Counted from the stretch's first letter, positions 1 to 8,713 are shown. The stretch is 64,000 bases of DNA from Micromonospora sp. WMMD812 (GCF_027497215.1 NZ_CP114904.1:558001-622000), one strand, 5' to 3'. Program-made: numbers and translations. Notes: generated by a model not told the origin, from the letters alone.

Positions 1-597
1 CCGCAACGCCGCGATGTGGGTGTCGAGGGTGCGGCTCGACGACTCCCAGGTCGCGCCCCAGATCTGGTCGAGGATGACGTCGCGGCTGACCACGTTGGGC
101 GCCCGCCGGGCCAGCAGCAGGAGCAGCTCGAACTCCTTGCGGGTCAACGGCACGGGTGTGCCGTCGACGGTGACCTCGCGGGTGCCGACGCCGATCCGCA
201 TCGGGCCGAGGAGGAGTGGCTCGTCGGAACGGCTCAGCGCGCGGGCGGCCCGGGTACGCCGCAGGACGGCGTCGATCCGGGCCAGCAACTCCGGGATGCC
301 GAACGGCTTGACGATGTAGTCGTCGGCGCCGGCGCGCAGGCCACGAACCCGGTCGTGCTCCTCGGACCGCGCGGTCACCGCGATGACGGCGGTCTCCGGG
401 TGGTCACGCAGCTTGCGGATCACGTCGAGCCCGTCGCCGTCGGGCAGACCCAGGTCGACGAGGACCACGTCGGACGGCGCGGCGCGCACGGCCTCCGCGG
501 CGGTGGCGATGCGGTGGACCTCGAAGCCTGCCTGGGTCAGGACGGTCACCAGACCCCGCGCCACGCGGTCGTCATCCTCGATGACGGTTATCCGCAT
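1..597 (-). CDS. OmpR/TctD-like response regulator, partial (3' end outside window)
   Basis: Two-component response regulator that would bind DNA when phosphorylated by a partner histidine kinase. The reverse strand is open from an ATG at 597 to the window edge (199 codons). The receiver domain fills about residues 1-115 with the acidic pair D8/D9, the phospho-acceptor D48 in VVLVDLGLPDGDG and the conserved Lys in DDYIVKPF. A winged-helix trans_reg_C domain follows, with LTRKEFELLLLLAR and SRTLDTHIAALR near the edge, so only the last few residues are missing. It is divergent from tctC, 146 bp away. In bacteria that carry TctDE, this arrangement controls the tricarboxylate transporter, so that is the likely role here; the kinase gene would lie beyond the edge. 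Confidence 0.9.
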   Translation of the reverse strand, partial: MRITVIEDDDRVARGLVTVLTQAGFEVHRIATAAEAVRAAPSDVVLVDLGLPDGDGLDVIRKLRDHPETAVIAVTARSEEHDRVRGLRAGADDYIVKPFGIPELLARIDAVLRRTRAARALSRSDEPLLLGPMRIGVGTREVTVDGTPVPLTRKEFELLLLLARRAPNVVSRDVILDQIWGATWESSSRTLDTHIAALR

Positions 598-743
598 ACC
601 GGGGGATTGTACGGCCCGGGCCGCTGCTCGTGCCGCGCGTCGAGTTCTTGGGATTTCTCTGACACCATCCGCGCCCCGGCCAGCCGAGACTGGGGCCACT
701 CGTGCACTGAGGAATGTGCATACGCCGATGAGGAGGTCGCTGT

Positions 744-1763
744 ATGGGAACCAGCAGGTACCGCGCCGTCGCGCGGATGATCGCCGCGATCGGCGTCGTC
801 TCGCTTGCCGCCGCCTGTTCCGGCAACGGGGGCGCGACCGGCGGAGGCGACGCCGCGGGCTATCCGGACCAGAACATCACCTTCGTCGTGCCGTTCAGCG
901 CGGGCGGCCCGACGGACACCGTCACCCGCATGATCGCCGAGCCGATGGCCGCCAAGCTCGGCGCGAAGATCGTCGTCCAGAACGTCGAGGGCGCCGGCGG
1001 CACGGTCGGCGCCGGCGAGGTCGCGCGGGCCGAGCCGGACGGCTACACCGTGCTCATGCACCACATCGGCATGTCGACGGCGCCCGCCCTGTACAAGAGC
1101 CTGGGCTACAAGCCGCTCGAGGACTTCGAGATGGTCGGGCTCGTCACCGAGGTGCCGATGACGGTGGTCGCCCGCAAGGATTTCGCCCCTACGACGCTCC
1201 AGGACCTCGTGACCCACGTGAAGGCGAACGCCAACAAGGTCACACTGGCCAACGCCGGCATCGGCGCCGCGTCCCACCTGTGCGGCCTGCTGTTCCAGAC
1301 CGCCGCCGGTGTCAAGCTCCAGGAGGTTCCGTACGAGGGCACCGGTCCCGCGCTCACCGACCTCGTCGGCGGTCAGGTCGACTTCATGTGCGACCAGACG
1401 ACCAACACCAGCGGTCAGATCGCCGCGGGCAAGGTGAAGGCGTACGCGGTCACCACGCCGGAGCGGGTGAAGAGCCTGCCCGACCTGCCCACCACGGCCG
1501 AGGCTGGGCTGCCCCAGCTCCAGGTCAGCGTGTGGCACGGCCTCTACGTCCCGGCCGGCACGCCGAAGGAGATCGTCCAGAAGCTGTCCGAGGCGCTGAA
1601 GGTGGCGCTGGCGGACCAGGCGGTCGTCGACCAGATGGCCAAGCTCGGCACCGCGCCGGTCCCGGCTCAGGACGCGACCCCGGAGGCGCACCGGGCCAAG
1701 CTCGAGGAGCAGCTCGGCACCTGGGCGAAGATCATCGCCGACGCCGGGGTCAAGGTCTCCTGA
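744..1763 (+). CDS. tctC: Tripartite tricarboxylate transporter substrate-binding lipoprotein (TctC/Bug family)
   Basis: Extracytoplasmic solute receptor that captures a carboxylate and passes it to the TctAB membrane unit. The 339-residue product starts with a basic and hydrophobic signal sequence ending in SLAAACSG, so C25 is a probable lipid anchor. It continues with the Bug-family opening (YPDQNITFVVPFSAGGPTD) and the typical ENVEGAGGTVGAGEVARA segment. AGGAGG at 731-736 fits the ATG at 744. It is the first gene of tctC-tctB-tctA; tctB starts 1 nt after its stop. The real ligand (citrate, tricarballylate, other aromatic or dicarboxylic acids) cannot be read from sequence, because Bug proteins bind many carboxylates. 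Confidence 0.92.
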   Translation: MGTSRYRAVARMIAAIGVVSLAAACSGNGGATGGGDAAGYPDQNITFVVPFSAGGPTDTVTRMIAEPMAAKLGAKIVVQNVEGAGGTVGAGEVARAEPDGYTVLMHHIGMSTAPALYKSLGYKPLEDFEMVGLVTEVPMTVVARKDFAPTTLQDLVTHVKANANKVTLANAGIGAASHLCGLLFQTAAGVKLQEVPYEGTGPALTDLVGGQVDFMCDQTTNTSGQIAAGKVKAYAVTTPERVKSLPDLPTTAEAGLPQLQVSVWHGLYVPAGTPKEIVQKLSEALKVALADQAVVDQMAKLGTAPVPAQDATPEAHRAKLEEQLGTWAKIIADAGVKVS

Positions 1764-1764
1764 G

Positions 1765-2226
1765 GTGGAGCGTCGCCGATCCTTCCCGGATCTCCTCGCC
1801 GGGGGAATCTTCGTCCTGATCGGTGGCGCGTTCGCGCTGGGGTCGCTCGGCTACGAGCTGGGCACCCCACTGCGGATGGGCCCCGGCGCCTTCCCGCTGC
1901 TCGTCGGCGCGACCGTGGCTCTCCTGGGGCTGGCGATCGTCGTCAAGGGACTCATCGCCGGCGAGGTGGTCTCGTTCGGGCCGATTCCCTGGCGTGCGGT
2001 CGCCGTCATCGTGGTCGCCGTCCTGTTCTTCGGATTCACCGTCCGGCGCCTGGGATTCGTCCCGACGTCGGCGGTGACCGCCCTGCTCACCACGCTGGCC
2101 AGCTCACGCGTACGGCTGCTCACGGCCGTGGCCGTGGCCGCCGGGCTGACCGTGGCCAGCACGCTCATCTTCGTCGTCGGGCTCCAGCTGCGGATCCCCC
2201 TGTGGGGTCCGTGGCTGGGGGTCTGA
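1765..2226 (+). CDS. tctB: Tripartite tricarboxylate transporter small membrane subunit TctB
   Basis: Small integral membrane subunit of the TTT transporter. The 153-residue protein has four hydrophobic segments (about residues 10-30, 40-65, 78-95 and 115-140), the usual TctB layout. The GTG start sits one base after the tctC stop, which suggests translational coupling; the alternative start inside the first helix would remove the basic N-terminus. Sequence conservation in TctB is low, so the assignment rests on size, topology and position between tctC and tctA. Confidence 0.85.
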   Translation: MERRRSFPDLLAGGIFVLIGGAFALGSLGYELGTPLRMGPGAFPLLVGATVALLGLAIVVKGLIAGEVVSFGPIPWRAVAVIVVAVLFFGFTVRRLGFVPTSAVTALLTTLASSRVRLLTAVAVAAGLTVASTLIFVVGLQLRIPLWGPWLGV

Positions 2227-2246
2227 CGCGGCATCCGGATTGAGGC

Positions 2247-3752
2247 ATGGATCTTCTCGACAACCTCGCGCTGGGCTTCTCGACCGCCCTCCTGGTCCAG
2301 AACGTCCTCTACTGCTTCGTGGGAGTGCTGCTCGGAACCGCGATCGGCGTGCTGCCCGGCATCGGGCCGACGGCGACGGTGGCGATGCTGCTGCCGATCA
2401 CGTTCAGCTTCGAGCCGGTGACGGCGTTGATCATGCTGGCCGGCATCTACTACGGCGCACAGTACGGCGGCTCCACGACCGCCATCCTGATCAACCTGCC
2501 CGGCGAGTCGTCGGCGGCGGTCACCGCGCTCGACGGGCACGAGATGGCCCGGCAGGGCCGGGCCGGTCCGGCGCTGGCCGCCGCGGCGGTGGGGTCCTTC
2601 ATCGCCGGTACGGTGGCCACCGTCGCGCTGGCCGTCGCGGCCCCACCGCTGGCCAGCGTCGCGTTGAAGTTCGGTCCGGCCGACTACTTCTCGCTGGTGC
2701 TGCTCGGCCTGATCGTGTCGATCGCGCTGGCGCGTGGCACGGCGCTCAAGGCACTGGCGATGATCGCGCTCGGCGTGGTGCTCGGCACGGTCGGCCAGGA
2801 CATCTACACCGGCACGCCCCGGTTCGTGTTCGACCAGCGCGAGCTGTACGGCGGCATCGACTTCGTGTCGGTCGCCGTCGGCATGTTCGGGGTGGCCGAG
2901 ATCCTGCGCAACCTGGAGAACGAGCAGACCCGCACGGCGATCGTCAGCAAGGTGAAGAACCTCTGGCCGACCCGCGAGGACCGGCGCCGGATCGTCGGCC
3001 CGATCCTGCGGGGCACCGGTCTCGGCGCCGCGCTCGGCGTCCTGCCCGGCGGTGGCCACGTCCTGGCGTCGTTCACCTCCTACGCCGTCGAGAAGCGGAT
3101 CTCGAAGCGGCAGCAGGAGTTCGGACGCGGCGCGATCGAGGGCGTCGCCGGTCCCGAGTCGGCGAACAACGCCGCCGCGCAGACGTCGTTCATCCCGCTG
3201 CTCACCCTGGGCCTGCCCGCCCACCCGGTGATGGCGCTGATGGTCGGCGCGTTCATCGTCCACGGCATCACCCCCGGGCCGAACGTCATCAACGACGAGC
3301 CGGCGCTGTTCTGGGGCCTGATCGCGTCGATGTGGATCGGGAACGTGCTGCTCGTGCTGCTGAACCTGCCGCTGATCGGCATCTGGGTGCGCATGCTGCG
3401 CATCCCGTACCAGGTGCTGTTCCCGATGATCATCCTGTTCGCCGCGATCGGCACCTACTCGCTGAGCTTCAACGCGTACGACGTCTACGCGATCGTGTTC
3501 TTCGGGATCCTGGGCTACATCCTGATCAAGTGCGGCTGCGAGCCCGCGCCCCTGCTGCTCGGCTTCGTCCTCGGCCCGCTGCTCGAAAGGAACCTGCGAC
3601 GCGCATTGATCATCTCCCGGGGCGACGCGTCGGTCTTCCTGACCCGACCGATCTCCGCGGTGCTCCTGGCCCTGGCCGTGGCAGCGCTCGTCGTCGCCGT
3701 CCTGCCGACGATCCGCAGGCGCCGCGAGGCCGTGTTCGCCGAGGAGGAGTAG
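2247..3752 (+). CDS. tctA: Tripartite tricarboxylate transporter large permease TctA
   Basis: Large permease that moves the carboxylate across the membrane using an ion gradient. At 501 residues with about 12 hydrophobic segments it matches TctA length. Family hallmarks are visible: LPGIGPTATVAMLLPITF near residues 41-58, AGIYYGAQYGGSTTAILINL near residues 67-90 followed by PGE, and a second repeat-like LPGGGHVLASF around residue 265 with GPESANNAAAQ. It is separated from tctB by 20 bp and followed by a strong hairpin, so tctCBA looks like one transcript. Confidence 0.95.
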   Translation: MDLLDNLALGFSTALLVQNVLYCFVGVLLGTAIGVLPGIGPTATVAMLLPITFSFEPVTALIMLAGIYYGAQYGGSTTAILINLPGESSAAVTALDGHEMARQGRAGPALAAAAVGSFIAGTVATVALAVAAPPLASVALKFGPADYFSLVLLGLIVSIALARGTALKALAMIALGVVLGTVGQDIYTGTPRFVFDQRELYGGIDFVSVAVGMFGVAEILRNLENEQTRTAIVSKVKNLWPTREDRRRIVGPILRGTGLGAALGVLPGGGHVLASFTSYAVEKRISKRQQEFGRGAIEGVAGPESANNAAAQTSFIPLLTLGLPAHPVMALMVGAFIVHGITPGPNVINDEPALFWGLIASMWIGNVLLVLLNLPLIGIWVRMLRIPYQVLFPMIILFAAIGTYSLSFNAYDVYAIVFFGILGYILIKCGCEPAPLLLGFVLGPLLERNLRRALIISRGDASVFLTRPISAVLLALAVAALVVAVLPTIRRRREAVFAEEE

Positions 3753-3778
3753 GCGTACCCGATTGAGTCGTGGGCGTT

Positions 3779-3812
3779 CCGACCGGGAGGCGAGGAGCCG
3801 CCTCCCGGTCGG
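3779..3812 (+). terminator. Hairpin terminator after tctCBA
   Basis: A perfect 14-bp inverted repeat (CCGACCGGGAGGCG and its complement) encloses a 6-nt loop 26 bp after the tctA stop. There is no T-tract, as is common in high-GC actinomycetes. The epimerase gene on the other strand ends 79 bp further on, so the hairpin can also stop antisense read-through. Confidence 0.8.
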
Positions 3813-3891
3813 GCGCGTCACTCGCGGGCGCTCGACCGCGCCGTACGTGGGCCGACCGGCCGCACGGTAGGTCTGGAGTTCGCCCCGCGCA

Positions 3892-4836
3892 TCACGTCGA
3901 CGGCGGCACGCGATCCTGCGTCGATGCCATGTCGGTGAAGGTCTCGTGGAGCGCCTGGTCCAGCGACCGGCCGCTCGCCGGCTCGACGAACAGCTCGGCC
4001 AGCAGGAGGTCGGCGAGGTGGGTGAGGTTGACGCCCGACTCCCTGCGACCGAGGGCCTGCAGCGCGCCGCCACCGCGTAGGGCGGCCCGTGCCGCGCCGG
4101 CGGGCAGTCGACCGACCCGGCGGCGCCGACCGACCGCCTCGGCGATGCGCGCCATCATGTCGTGCCACGTGAGGTTCTCGTCCGCGACCGGAAGGTCCGC
4201 GCCGCGGGCACGCTCGAGTGCGTCGACCGCGACCTCGGCCACGCTGCGCGCCGAGGTCGCGGCGCTCCCGCCGGCGGGGACGAGCAGGGGCGTACGAGAC
4301 CTCGCCCACCGGTCCAGCGGACCGGCCCAGTTCGGCAGCCGCTCGCCGGCCCGGCCGAAGACGAACGGCAACTCGAGCACGGCGACCGGCAGATCCGGGC
4401 CGGCCGCCGCCCGTCCCTCCCGCGCCTGCTCCACCCGGCACCGGATGTACGTGTGTCGGGCCGCGAGACGCCACTGGGGATGCAGCCGATCGAAGTAGGT
4501 GTAGTACGAGCCCATGATGACCCCACGGGTGAGACCCTCGTGGCGGGCGGCAGTGAACAGGCGCGCCACCGGCTCGACGATGTCACGGCGGAAGACCGGA
4601 TAGATCGGCTTGCGCACCGGTCGTTGCTCGTCGGTGCGGGCCGCGTACACCACACCGTCCTGGCCGGCGAGCAGTGGCCGGAGTTCGTCGACCGAGGCAG
4701 ACCCGACATCGAGTACGTGATCAACGCCCGCACGAGCGGTACGCGCCACCGTGGTCACCGTATGGCCCCGCTCGCGCAGCGCGTCCACCACATGGGCGCC
4801 GATCAGGCCGCTTCCACCCACCACGAAAATCCGCAC
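3892..4836 (-). CDS. NAD-dependent epimerase/dehydratase (extended SDR)
   Basis: Rossmann-fold oxidoreductase or epimerase of the extended SDR family, about 314 residues. The dinucleotide-binding motif VGGSGLIGAHV lies at the very N-terminus, and the catalytic region is GSYYTYFDRLHP. A C-terminal variable substrate domain follows (LELPFVFGRAGERLPNWAG). The reading frame is open back to 4992, but the extra N-terminal residues do not look like a protein and the beta-alpha-beta fold begins at the GTG at 4836, so I chose that start. No gene cluster around it indicates the substrate. Only the SDR family is firm. Confidence 0.75.
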   Translation of the reverse strand: MRIFVVGGSGLIGAHVVDALRERGHTVTTVARTARAGVDHVLDVGSASVDELRPLLAGQDGVVYAARTDEQRPVRKPIYPVFRRDIVEPVARLFTAARHEGLTRGVIMGSYYTYFDRLHPQWRLAARHTYIRCRVEQAREGRAAAGPDLPVAVLELPFVFGRAGERLPNWAGPLDRWARSRTPLLVPAGGSAATSARSVAEVAVDALERARGADLPVADENLTWHDMMARIAEAVGRRRRVGRLPAGAARAALRGGGALQALGRRESGVNLTHLADLLLAELFVEPASGRSLDQALHETFTDMASTQDRVPPST

Positions 4837-4995
4837 ACCGAATCGTCCACACTCGACCCCGGGGCTTGTCAAGCGACCACGTAGAACGGGCAAGCCGTGC
4901 GAGCCGGCCGGAAACCAACCGCAGGACGGTGAGAAAGCCGTCACGGGACGTTGAACGACGGCGGGCGCGACGGGCGCCGTGGCCGCGGGCACTGG

Positions 4996-5460
4996 TCAGT
5001 CGGAAGGCTGCGGGTCGCTGCCCTCGACAGGGCTACGTGGCGGCTTGCGTAGGTGCTCGATGTAGGCCATCGCCACAGTTGCCGCTACCGGTACGGCAAG
5101 AGCCCACCAGGTGCCGTAAACCCACCCGAGCACGATGGCCACCGGTAGCCCCAGCCCCAACGTCAGGCAGCCCGCCACCGCGATCGGTGGGACGTCGCCT
5201 TCAAACTCGGCCGGGGAAGCGGCAGAAGACGGCATCTCAGGGTGGGGCGTCGGAAGGTCAGCAAATATCCGCAGCAGCTCCGCCTGGTTGCTCGCCTGCT
5301 CGCACGCCTCTACCCGCCGATCAAACTCGTCAGAGTCCAGTCGCTTCTCGCTCAGGTGGATCTCGAGTGCGTCCTCGGCTGCCCGACGTTCCGGTGTTCC
5401 GATGCGCAGCTCGGGCGAAGGTCCGCTGAGATCCAACCCGTGGTCTTCGACGCCGCTCAC
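4996..5460 (-). CDS. DUF1707 (SHOCT-like) membrane protein
   Basis: Actinobacterial membrane protein of unknown function. Residues about 15-70 are a DUF1707 domain (LRIGTPERRAAEDALEIHL, then EFDRRVEACEQA), a short helical module related to SHOCT. Two adjacent transmembrane segments follow (about 93-110 and 114-131) and a short basic tail. The GTG start at 5460 has a TAGGCT box ending 6 nt upstream and no Shine-Dalgarno, so the mRNA is probably leaderless. It stands alone between genes of unrelated function. Confidence 0.8.
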   Translation of the reverse strand: MSGVEDHGLDLSGPSPELRIGTPERRAAEDALEIHLSEKRLDSDEFDRRVEACEQASNQAELLRIFADLPTPHPEMPSSAASPAEFEGDVPPIAVAGCLTLGLGLPVAIVLGWVYGTWWALAVPVAATVAMAYIEHLRKPPRSPVEGSDPQPSD

Positions 5461-5466
5461 CGCGAG

Positions 5467-5472
5467 AGCCTA
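5467..5472 (-). promoter_or_regulatory. -10 box of a probable leaderless transcript (DUF1707 gene)
   Basis: On the minus strand TAGGCT is followed by 6 nt and then the GTG at 5460. This TANNNT spacing is typical for actinobacterial leaderless genes. No clear -35 box is seen. Confidence 0.45.
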
Positions 5473-5641
5473 GCGCTGACGATCCGGCCACAGCGGGCGT
5501 CCAGCCCGCCCCAGTCAGGAACAAGATCAGGAATCCCAGTATGCCTTGACCGCGACCGACGGTGTCCGGTCGAGATGCAGGACGACGATGCTCCCGTGGG
5601 CATTCTTGTGACCGAGCTACTTCACCGTGCCGGCTACCTGG

Positions 5642-6064
5642 CTAGGGCTTGTCTTCCCCTGGGCGCGTCAGCTCGATCGGGTCGCCGGGCTTGACCTCCG
5701 TCTTGCCGGTGCGGTGGCGGATCTCCAGTATCGGGACGCCCTCGTCCAACTGCAGCTCAGTTCGTTCGCGGCCCGTCGGCATCCGAGCGACGACTGACGA
5801 GCCAGCCGGTAGCTCCATCTGGTGCCGCTCGGGCGTGCTGCGCACCCGCGTCCCGTGACCGCGGACCGTGCTGACCAGCCCCTCGGATCGCAGGGTCGAG
5901 ATCGCCATCCGCACCGCCTCGCGGCCGATGCCGTACTCCTGGGTCAGCCGCGCCTCGCTGGGCAGCGATTCCCCGGGCGCCAGCTCACCCGATTCGATCC
6001 GCGTCCTGAGGAAATCGGCGACCTGCACATAGACCGGTGTGTGCGAGCGCGGATCGACAGTCAT
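5642..6064 (-). CDS. Short GntR-family transcriptional regulator
   Basis: DNA-binding regulator of 140 residues. Residues about 7-75 form a GntR winged helix (VYVQVADFLRTRIESGELAP, then LPSEARLTQEYGIGREAVR). The remaining 60 or so residues are too short for an FCD or complete UTRA effector domain, though LDEGVPILEIRHRTGKTEV resembles the beginning of one, so the protein may be a truncated HutC-type regulator or a small stand-alone form. The ATG at 6064 is the natural start, since the fold begins at residue 5. The longer open frame upstream only runs through a tandem repeat. No adjacent gene is an obvious target. Confidence 0.8.
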   Translation of the reverse strand: MTVDPRSHTPVYVQVADFLRTRIESGELAPGESLPSEARLTQEYGIGREAVRMAISTLRSEGLVSTVRGHGTRVRSTPERHQMELPAGSSVVARMPTGRERTELQLDEGVPILEIRHRTGKTEVKPGDPIELTRPGEDKP

Positions 6065-6102
6065 GCCGCACAAGCGTTGTCCCCCCGTGTGCCGCGCCGG
6101 TT

Positions 6103-6230
6103 GTGCCCCTGTGCCCCTGTGCCCCTGTGCCCCTGTGCCCCTGTGCCCCTGTGCCCCTGTGCCCCTGTGCCCCTGTGCCCCTGTGCCCCTGTGCCCCTGT
6201 GCCCCTGTGCCCCTGTGCCCCTGTGCCCCT
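6103..6230. repeat. 16 perfect copies of the octamer GTGCCCCT
   Basis: A pure 8-bp tandem array of 128 bp, exactly 16 units with no mismatch. It begins 39 bp upstream of the GntR start codon, in its 5' region. Read in the direction of the GntR gene, each unit is AGGGGCAC, which repeats an AGGGG Shine-Dalgarno-like core every 8 nt. The unit is not a multiple of three and stays open in several frames on both strands, which explains long spurious frames across it. Arrays this uniform are prone to copy-number change by slippage. Confidence 0.97.
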
Positions 6231-6626
6231 GTCCGTATAGTCATTGCCGAGCTGGCATCCCGCGGCCGAAGTCGCGGCTGTCCCTCGGTCGGGCGACGTC
6301 GGGGGATTGTCGTGGTGCTGTGCCGCTCCGGAGGGCGCAGCGCCGGGGCGGCACGGGTCTGCCGGTGCCGCCCAGGACGGCGGACGATGAGCGGGCGGTA
6401 CGTGATCCACCCGGGTGCGTCGGTGACTCGACGGCTCACCGGCCGATCCGGTCGACGAGGACGTCATTCACCTCCTCGGCGCCGCCAAGGGCCGGCGACG
6501 GTAGCGGGCTCGCGCGGTGATCGCGGCCATGAAGTCGCGCCTCGCACGGCCTCGGATCACTCGCCCGCGCCCGTGTGGCACCCTCGCCGTTGTGCGCGAA
6601 TCCGAACCAAGGCGGCGATCAGGTCG
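6231..6626. other. Intergenic stretch with no supported gene
   Basis: Between the octamer array and the nhaA ribosome binding site I see no reading frame with a plausible start, ribosome site and protein-like composition. A plus-strand stretch ending near 6500 (LDGSPADPVDEDVIHLLGA) looks like the tail of a protein but is preceded by a stop codon in frame, so it may be decayed coding sequence. Confidence 0.4.
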
Positions 6627-6641
6627 AGGAGGATTGTCCGC

Positions 6642-8576
6642 GTGACGAGTGGCAGCCCTCACCCCGGATGGTCCGCCCGGACCGCCTGGGTCGGCCGGTT
6701 CGACGCCCCACTGCGCAGGTTCCTGCGCACCGAGACCGGCGGCGCACGGGTGGTGCTGGTCGCCGCGGTGGTGGCGCTCCTCTGGGCCAACGTCCATCCG
6801 TCGTCGTACGAGTCGCTCTGGAGCACGTCCTTCTCCGTCCAGCTCGGCGACTGGCACGTGTCACACGACCTGCGTTACTGGGTCAACAGCGGCCTCATGA
6901 CGTTCTTCTTCCTGGTCGCCGGGTTGGAGCTGCGCCGCGAGTTCGACATCGGAGAGCTGCGGGAGCGGCGCCGGCTGGCGCTGCCGGTGCTGGCCGGGCT
7001 CAGCGGCATGCTCGTGCCGATCGTGATCTATCTCGCGATCAACGCCGGGCGTACCACCGCCGCGGGCTGGGGCGCGGTGATGGCCACGGACACCGCGCTC
7101 GCGCTCGGCGCGCTGGCCGTCTTCGGGCCACGATTCTCGGATCGGTTGCGGGGCTTCCTGCTGACGGTCTCCGTCATCGACGACGTGGTCGCGATCGCGG
7201 TGCTGGCGATCGCCTACCCGGAGCATCCGTCGCCGACGGCGCTGCTCGTCGCGGCGGGAGTCTTCGGCCTCGTCCTGCTCGTCCGGGGCTGTGGCGTGCG
7301 GTTCGGGCCGGTCTACGCGCTGCTCGGGGTGGCGGCCTGGCTCGCGGTCTCGGAGTCCGGTGTCGACCCGGTCGTGGTGGGCCTGGTGATGGGAATGCTC
7401 AGCTACGCCTACGCCCCCGGCCGCACCGAACTGCAGCGGGCGAGTGACCAGTTCCGCCTCTTCCGGGAACAGCCCACCCCGCAGCTCGCCCGTTCGGCCC
7501 GGGCCGGGCTCGCCTCGGCGCTGTCGCCCAACGAGCGGTTGCAGACCCTCTACCACCCGTGGGCGAGCTACCTGATCGTGCCGCTCTTCGCGCTGGCGAA
7601 CGTCGGGATCGTGATCGACGGCGAGCTCCTGGCCAGGGCGGTGACCTCCCCGGTCGCGATCGGCGTCGTCGTGGCGTACGTGGTCGGCAAGCCGGCCGGG
7701 ATCGTGGTCGCCTCGTGGCTGGTGACGCGGCTGAGCCGCAATCGGTTCCGGCCGCCGGTCGGCTGGCTCGCCGTCGCCGGCGTCGGCACGGTCTCCGGCA
7801 TCGGCTTCACCGTCGCCCTCCTGATCGCCACCCACGCGCTGGACGGCCCGGCCCTGGAGGAGGCCAAGCTCGGCATCCTCGTCGCGACGGTGGTGGCGTC
7901 CGTCGTCACCTGGCTGGTGTTCCGCTCCGCTGCCCGGCTCCCACCGGCGCGGCGGGCCCGCGCGCTGCTGGGCGTCGCCGAGGGGATCGTCGACCTGATG
8001 GTTCCGGTCGATCCGGAGCGCGACCACATGCGCGGGCCGGGCGAAGCGCCGGTGACGGTCGTGGAGTACGGCGACTTCGAATGCCCCTACTGCGGGCAGG
8101 CCGAGCCGGTGGTCCGGGCACTGCTGGCCGACTTTGCCAACGTCCGGTACGTCTGGCGGCACCTGCCTCTCACCGACGTCCACCCGCACGCCCAACTCGC
8201 CGCCGAGGCCGCCGAGGCCGCGGGTGAGCAGGGCGCGTTCTGGGAGATGCACGATCTGCTTCTCGCGCACCAGGACGCGCTCAATCCCAAGGACCTGCTG
8301 CGCTACGCCGAGCAGGTGGGCCTGGACCTCGACCGGTTCCGGGAACGGCTGGCCAAGGCCAAGGGTGCCGACCGGATCGCCGAGGACGTCGACTCCGCCG
8401 ACCTCAGCGGCGTCACCGGCACCCCGACCTTCTTCATCAACGGCCGGCGCCACCACGGCGCGTACGACATCGAGGCGCTGTCAGCGGCGGTGAAGGCGGC
8501 GTTCGCCAGCGCGAAGCTCCGTCCCGAGTACCGCCGGGATCCCGGGCGCCGCCGCGAGGGGGGACCGGCGAGCTGA
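6642..8576 (+). CDS. nhaA: NhaA-type Na+/H+ antiporter fused to a DsbA-like thioredoxin domain
   Basis: Membrane antiporter that would expel Na+ in exchange for protons, with an added oxidoreductase-like tail. The 644-residue protein has an NhaA body (about residues 15-440, 11-12 hydrophobic segments) that includes the ion-binding aspartate pair D180-D181 in SVIDDVVAIAVLAIAYPE. A DsbA/thioredoxin-like domain occupies about residues 460-630, with C481-P-Y-C484 in YGDFECPYCGQAEP and the cis-Pro loop TGTPTFFINGRRHHG. GAGGAGG at 6627-6633 precedes the GTG at 6642, so the much longer upstream frame is not used. This fusion is known in actinobacteria; what the thioredoxin unit does is not established. 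Confidence 0.92.
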   Translation: MTSGSPHPGWSARTAWVGRFDAPLRRFLRTETGGARVVLVAAVVALLWANVHPSSYESLWSTSFSVQLGDWHVSHDLRYWVNSGLMTFFFLVAGLELRREFDIGELRERRRLALPVLAGLSGMLVPIVIYLAINAGRTTAAGWGAVMATDTALALGALAVFGPRFSDRLRGFLLTVSVIDDVVAIAVLAIAYPEHPSPTALLVAAGVFGLVLLVRGCGVRFGPVYALLGVAAWLAVSESGVDPVVVGLVMGMLSYAYAPGRTELQRASDQFRLFREQPTPQLARSARAGLASALSPNERLQTLYHPWASYLIVPLFALANVGIVIDGELLARAVTSPVAIGVVVAYVVGKPAGIVVASWLVTRLSRNRFRPPVGWLAVAGVGTVSGIGFTVALLIATHALDGPALEEAKLGILVATVVASVVTWLVFRSAARLPPARRARALLGVAEGIVDLMVPVDPERDHMRGPGEAPVTVVEYGDFECPYCGQAEPVVRALLADFANVRYVWRHLPLTDVHPHAQLAAEAAEAAGEQGAFWEMHDLLLAHQDALNPKDLLRYAEQVGLDLDRFRERLAKAKGADRIAEDVDSADLSGVTGTPTFFINGRRHHGAYDIEALSAAVKAAFASAKLRPEYRRDPGRRREGGPAS

Positions 8577-8665
8577 AACGCCGCGCGGCGGGCAGCCCGA
8601 TCCGGATCGACGGCATCGAGTACGCCAGGACATCGGCGCCCGCGTGGCGCGGGTGGCCTAGCGTG

Positions 8666-8680
8666 ACTTACGCCGTAAGT
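8666..8680. promoter_or_regulatory. TetR-type palindromic operator ACTTAC-GCC-GTAAGT
   Basis: A perfect 6-3-6 inverted repeat lies 33 bp before the start of the NAD(P)-binding gene and 3 bp after a possible -10 element (TAGCGT, 8659-8664). The half-site resembles operators of TetR-family repressors. No TetR gene is encoded in this window, so the regulator must act from elsewhere. Confidence 0.55.
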
Positions 8681-8713
8681 CCGACCGGCGACTCCACAGG
8701 CGGGAGCGGAAAC

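Noticed and set aside
1851..4073. 740-codon reverse frame opposite tctB and tctA
   Set aside because: Arg/Gln/His-rich composition is typical of antisense frames in GC-rich DNA, and the plus strand carries the well-conserved TctA.
6103..6230. CRISPR array
   Set aside because: Units of 8 bp without spacers are a simple tandem repeat, and no cas gene is present.
6039..6641. N-terminal extension of the NhaA frame through the octamer array
   Set aside because: It translates the tandem repeat and lacks protein character; a good ribosome site and GTG lie at 6627-6644.
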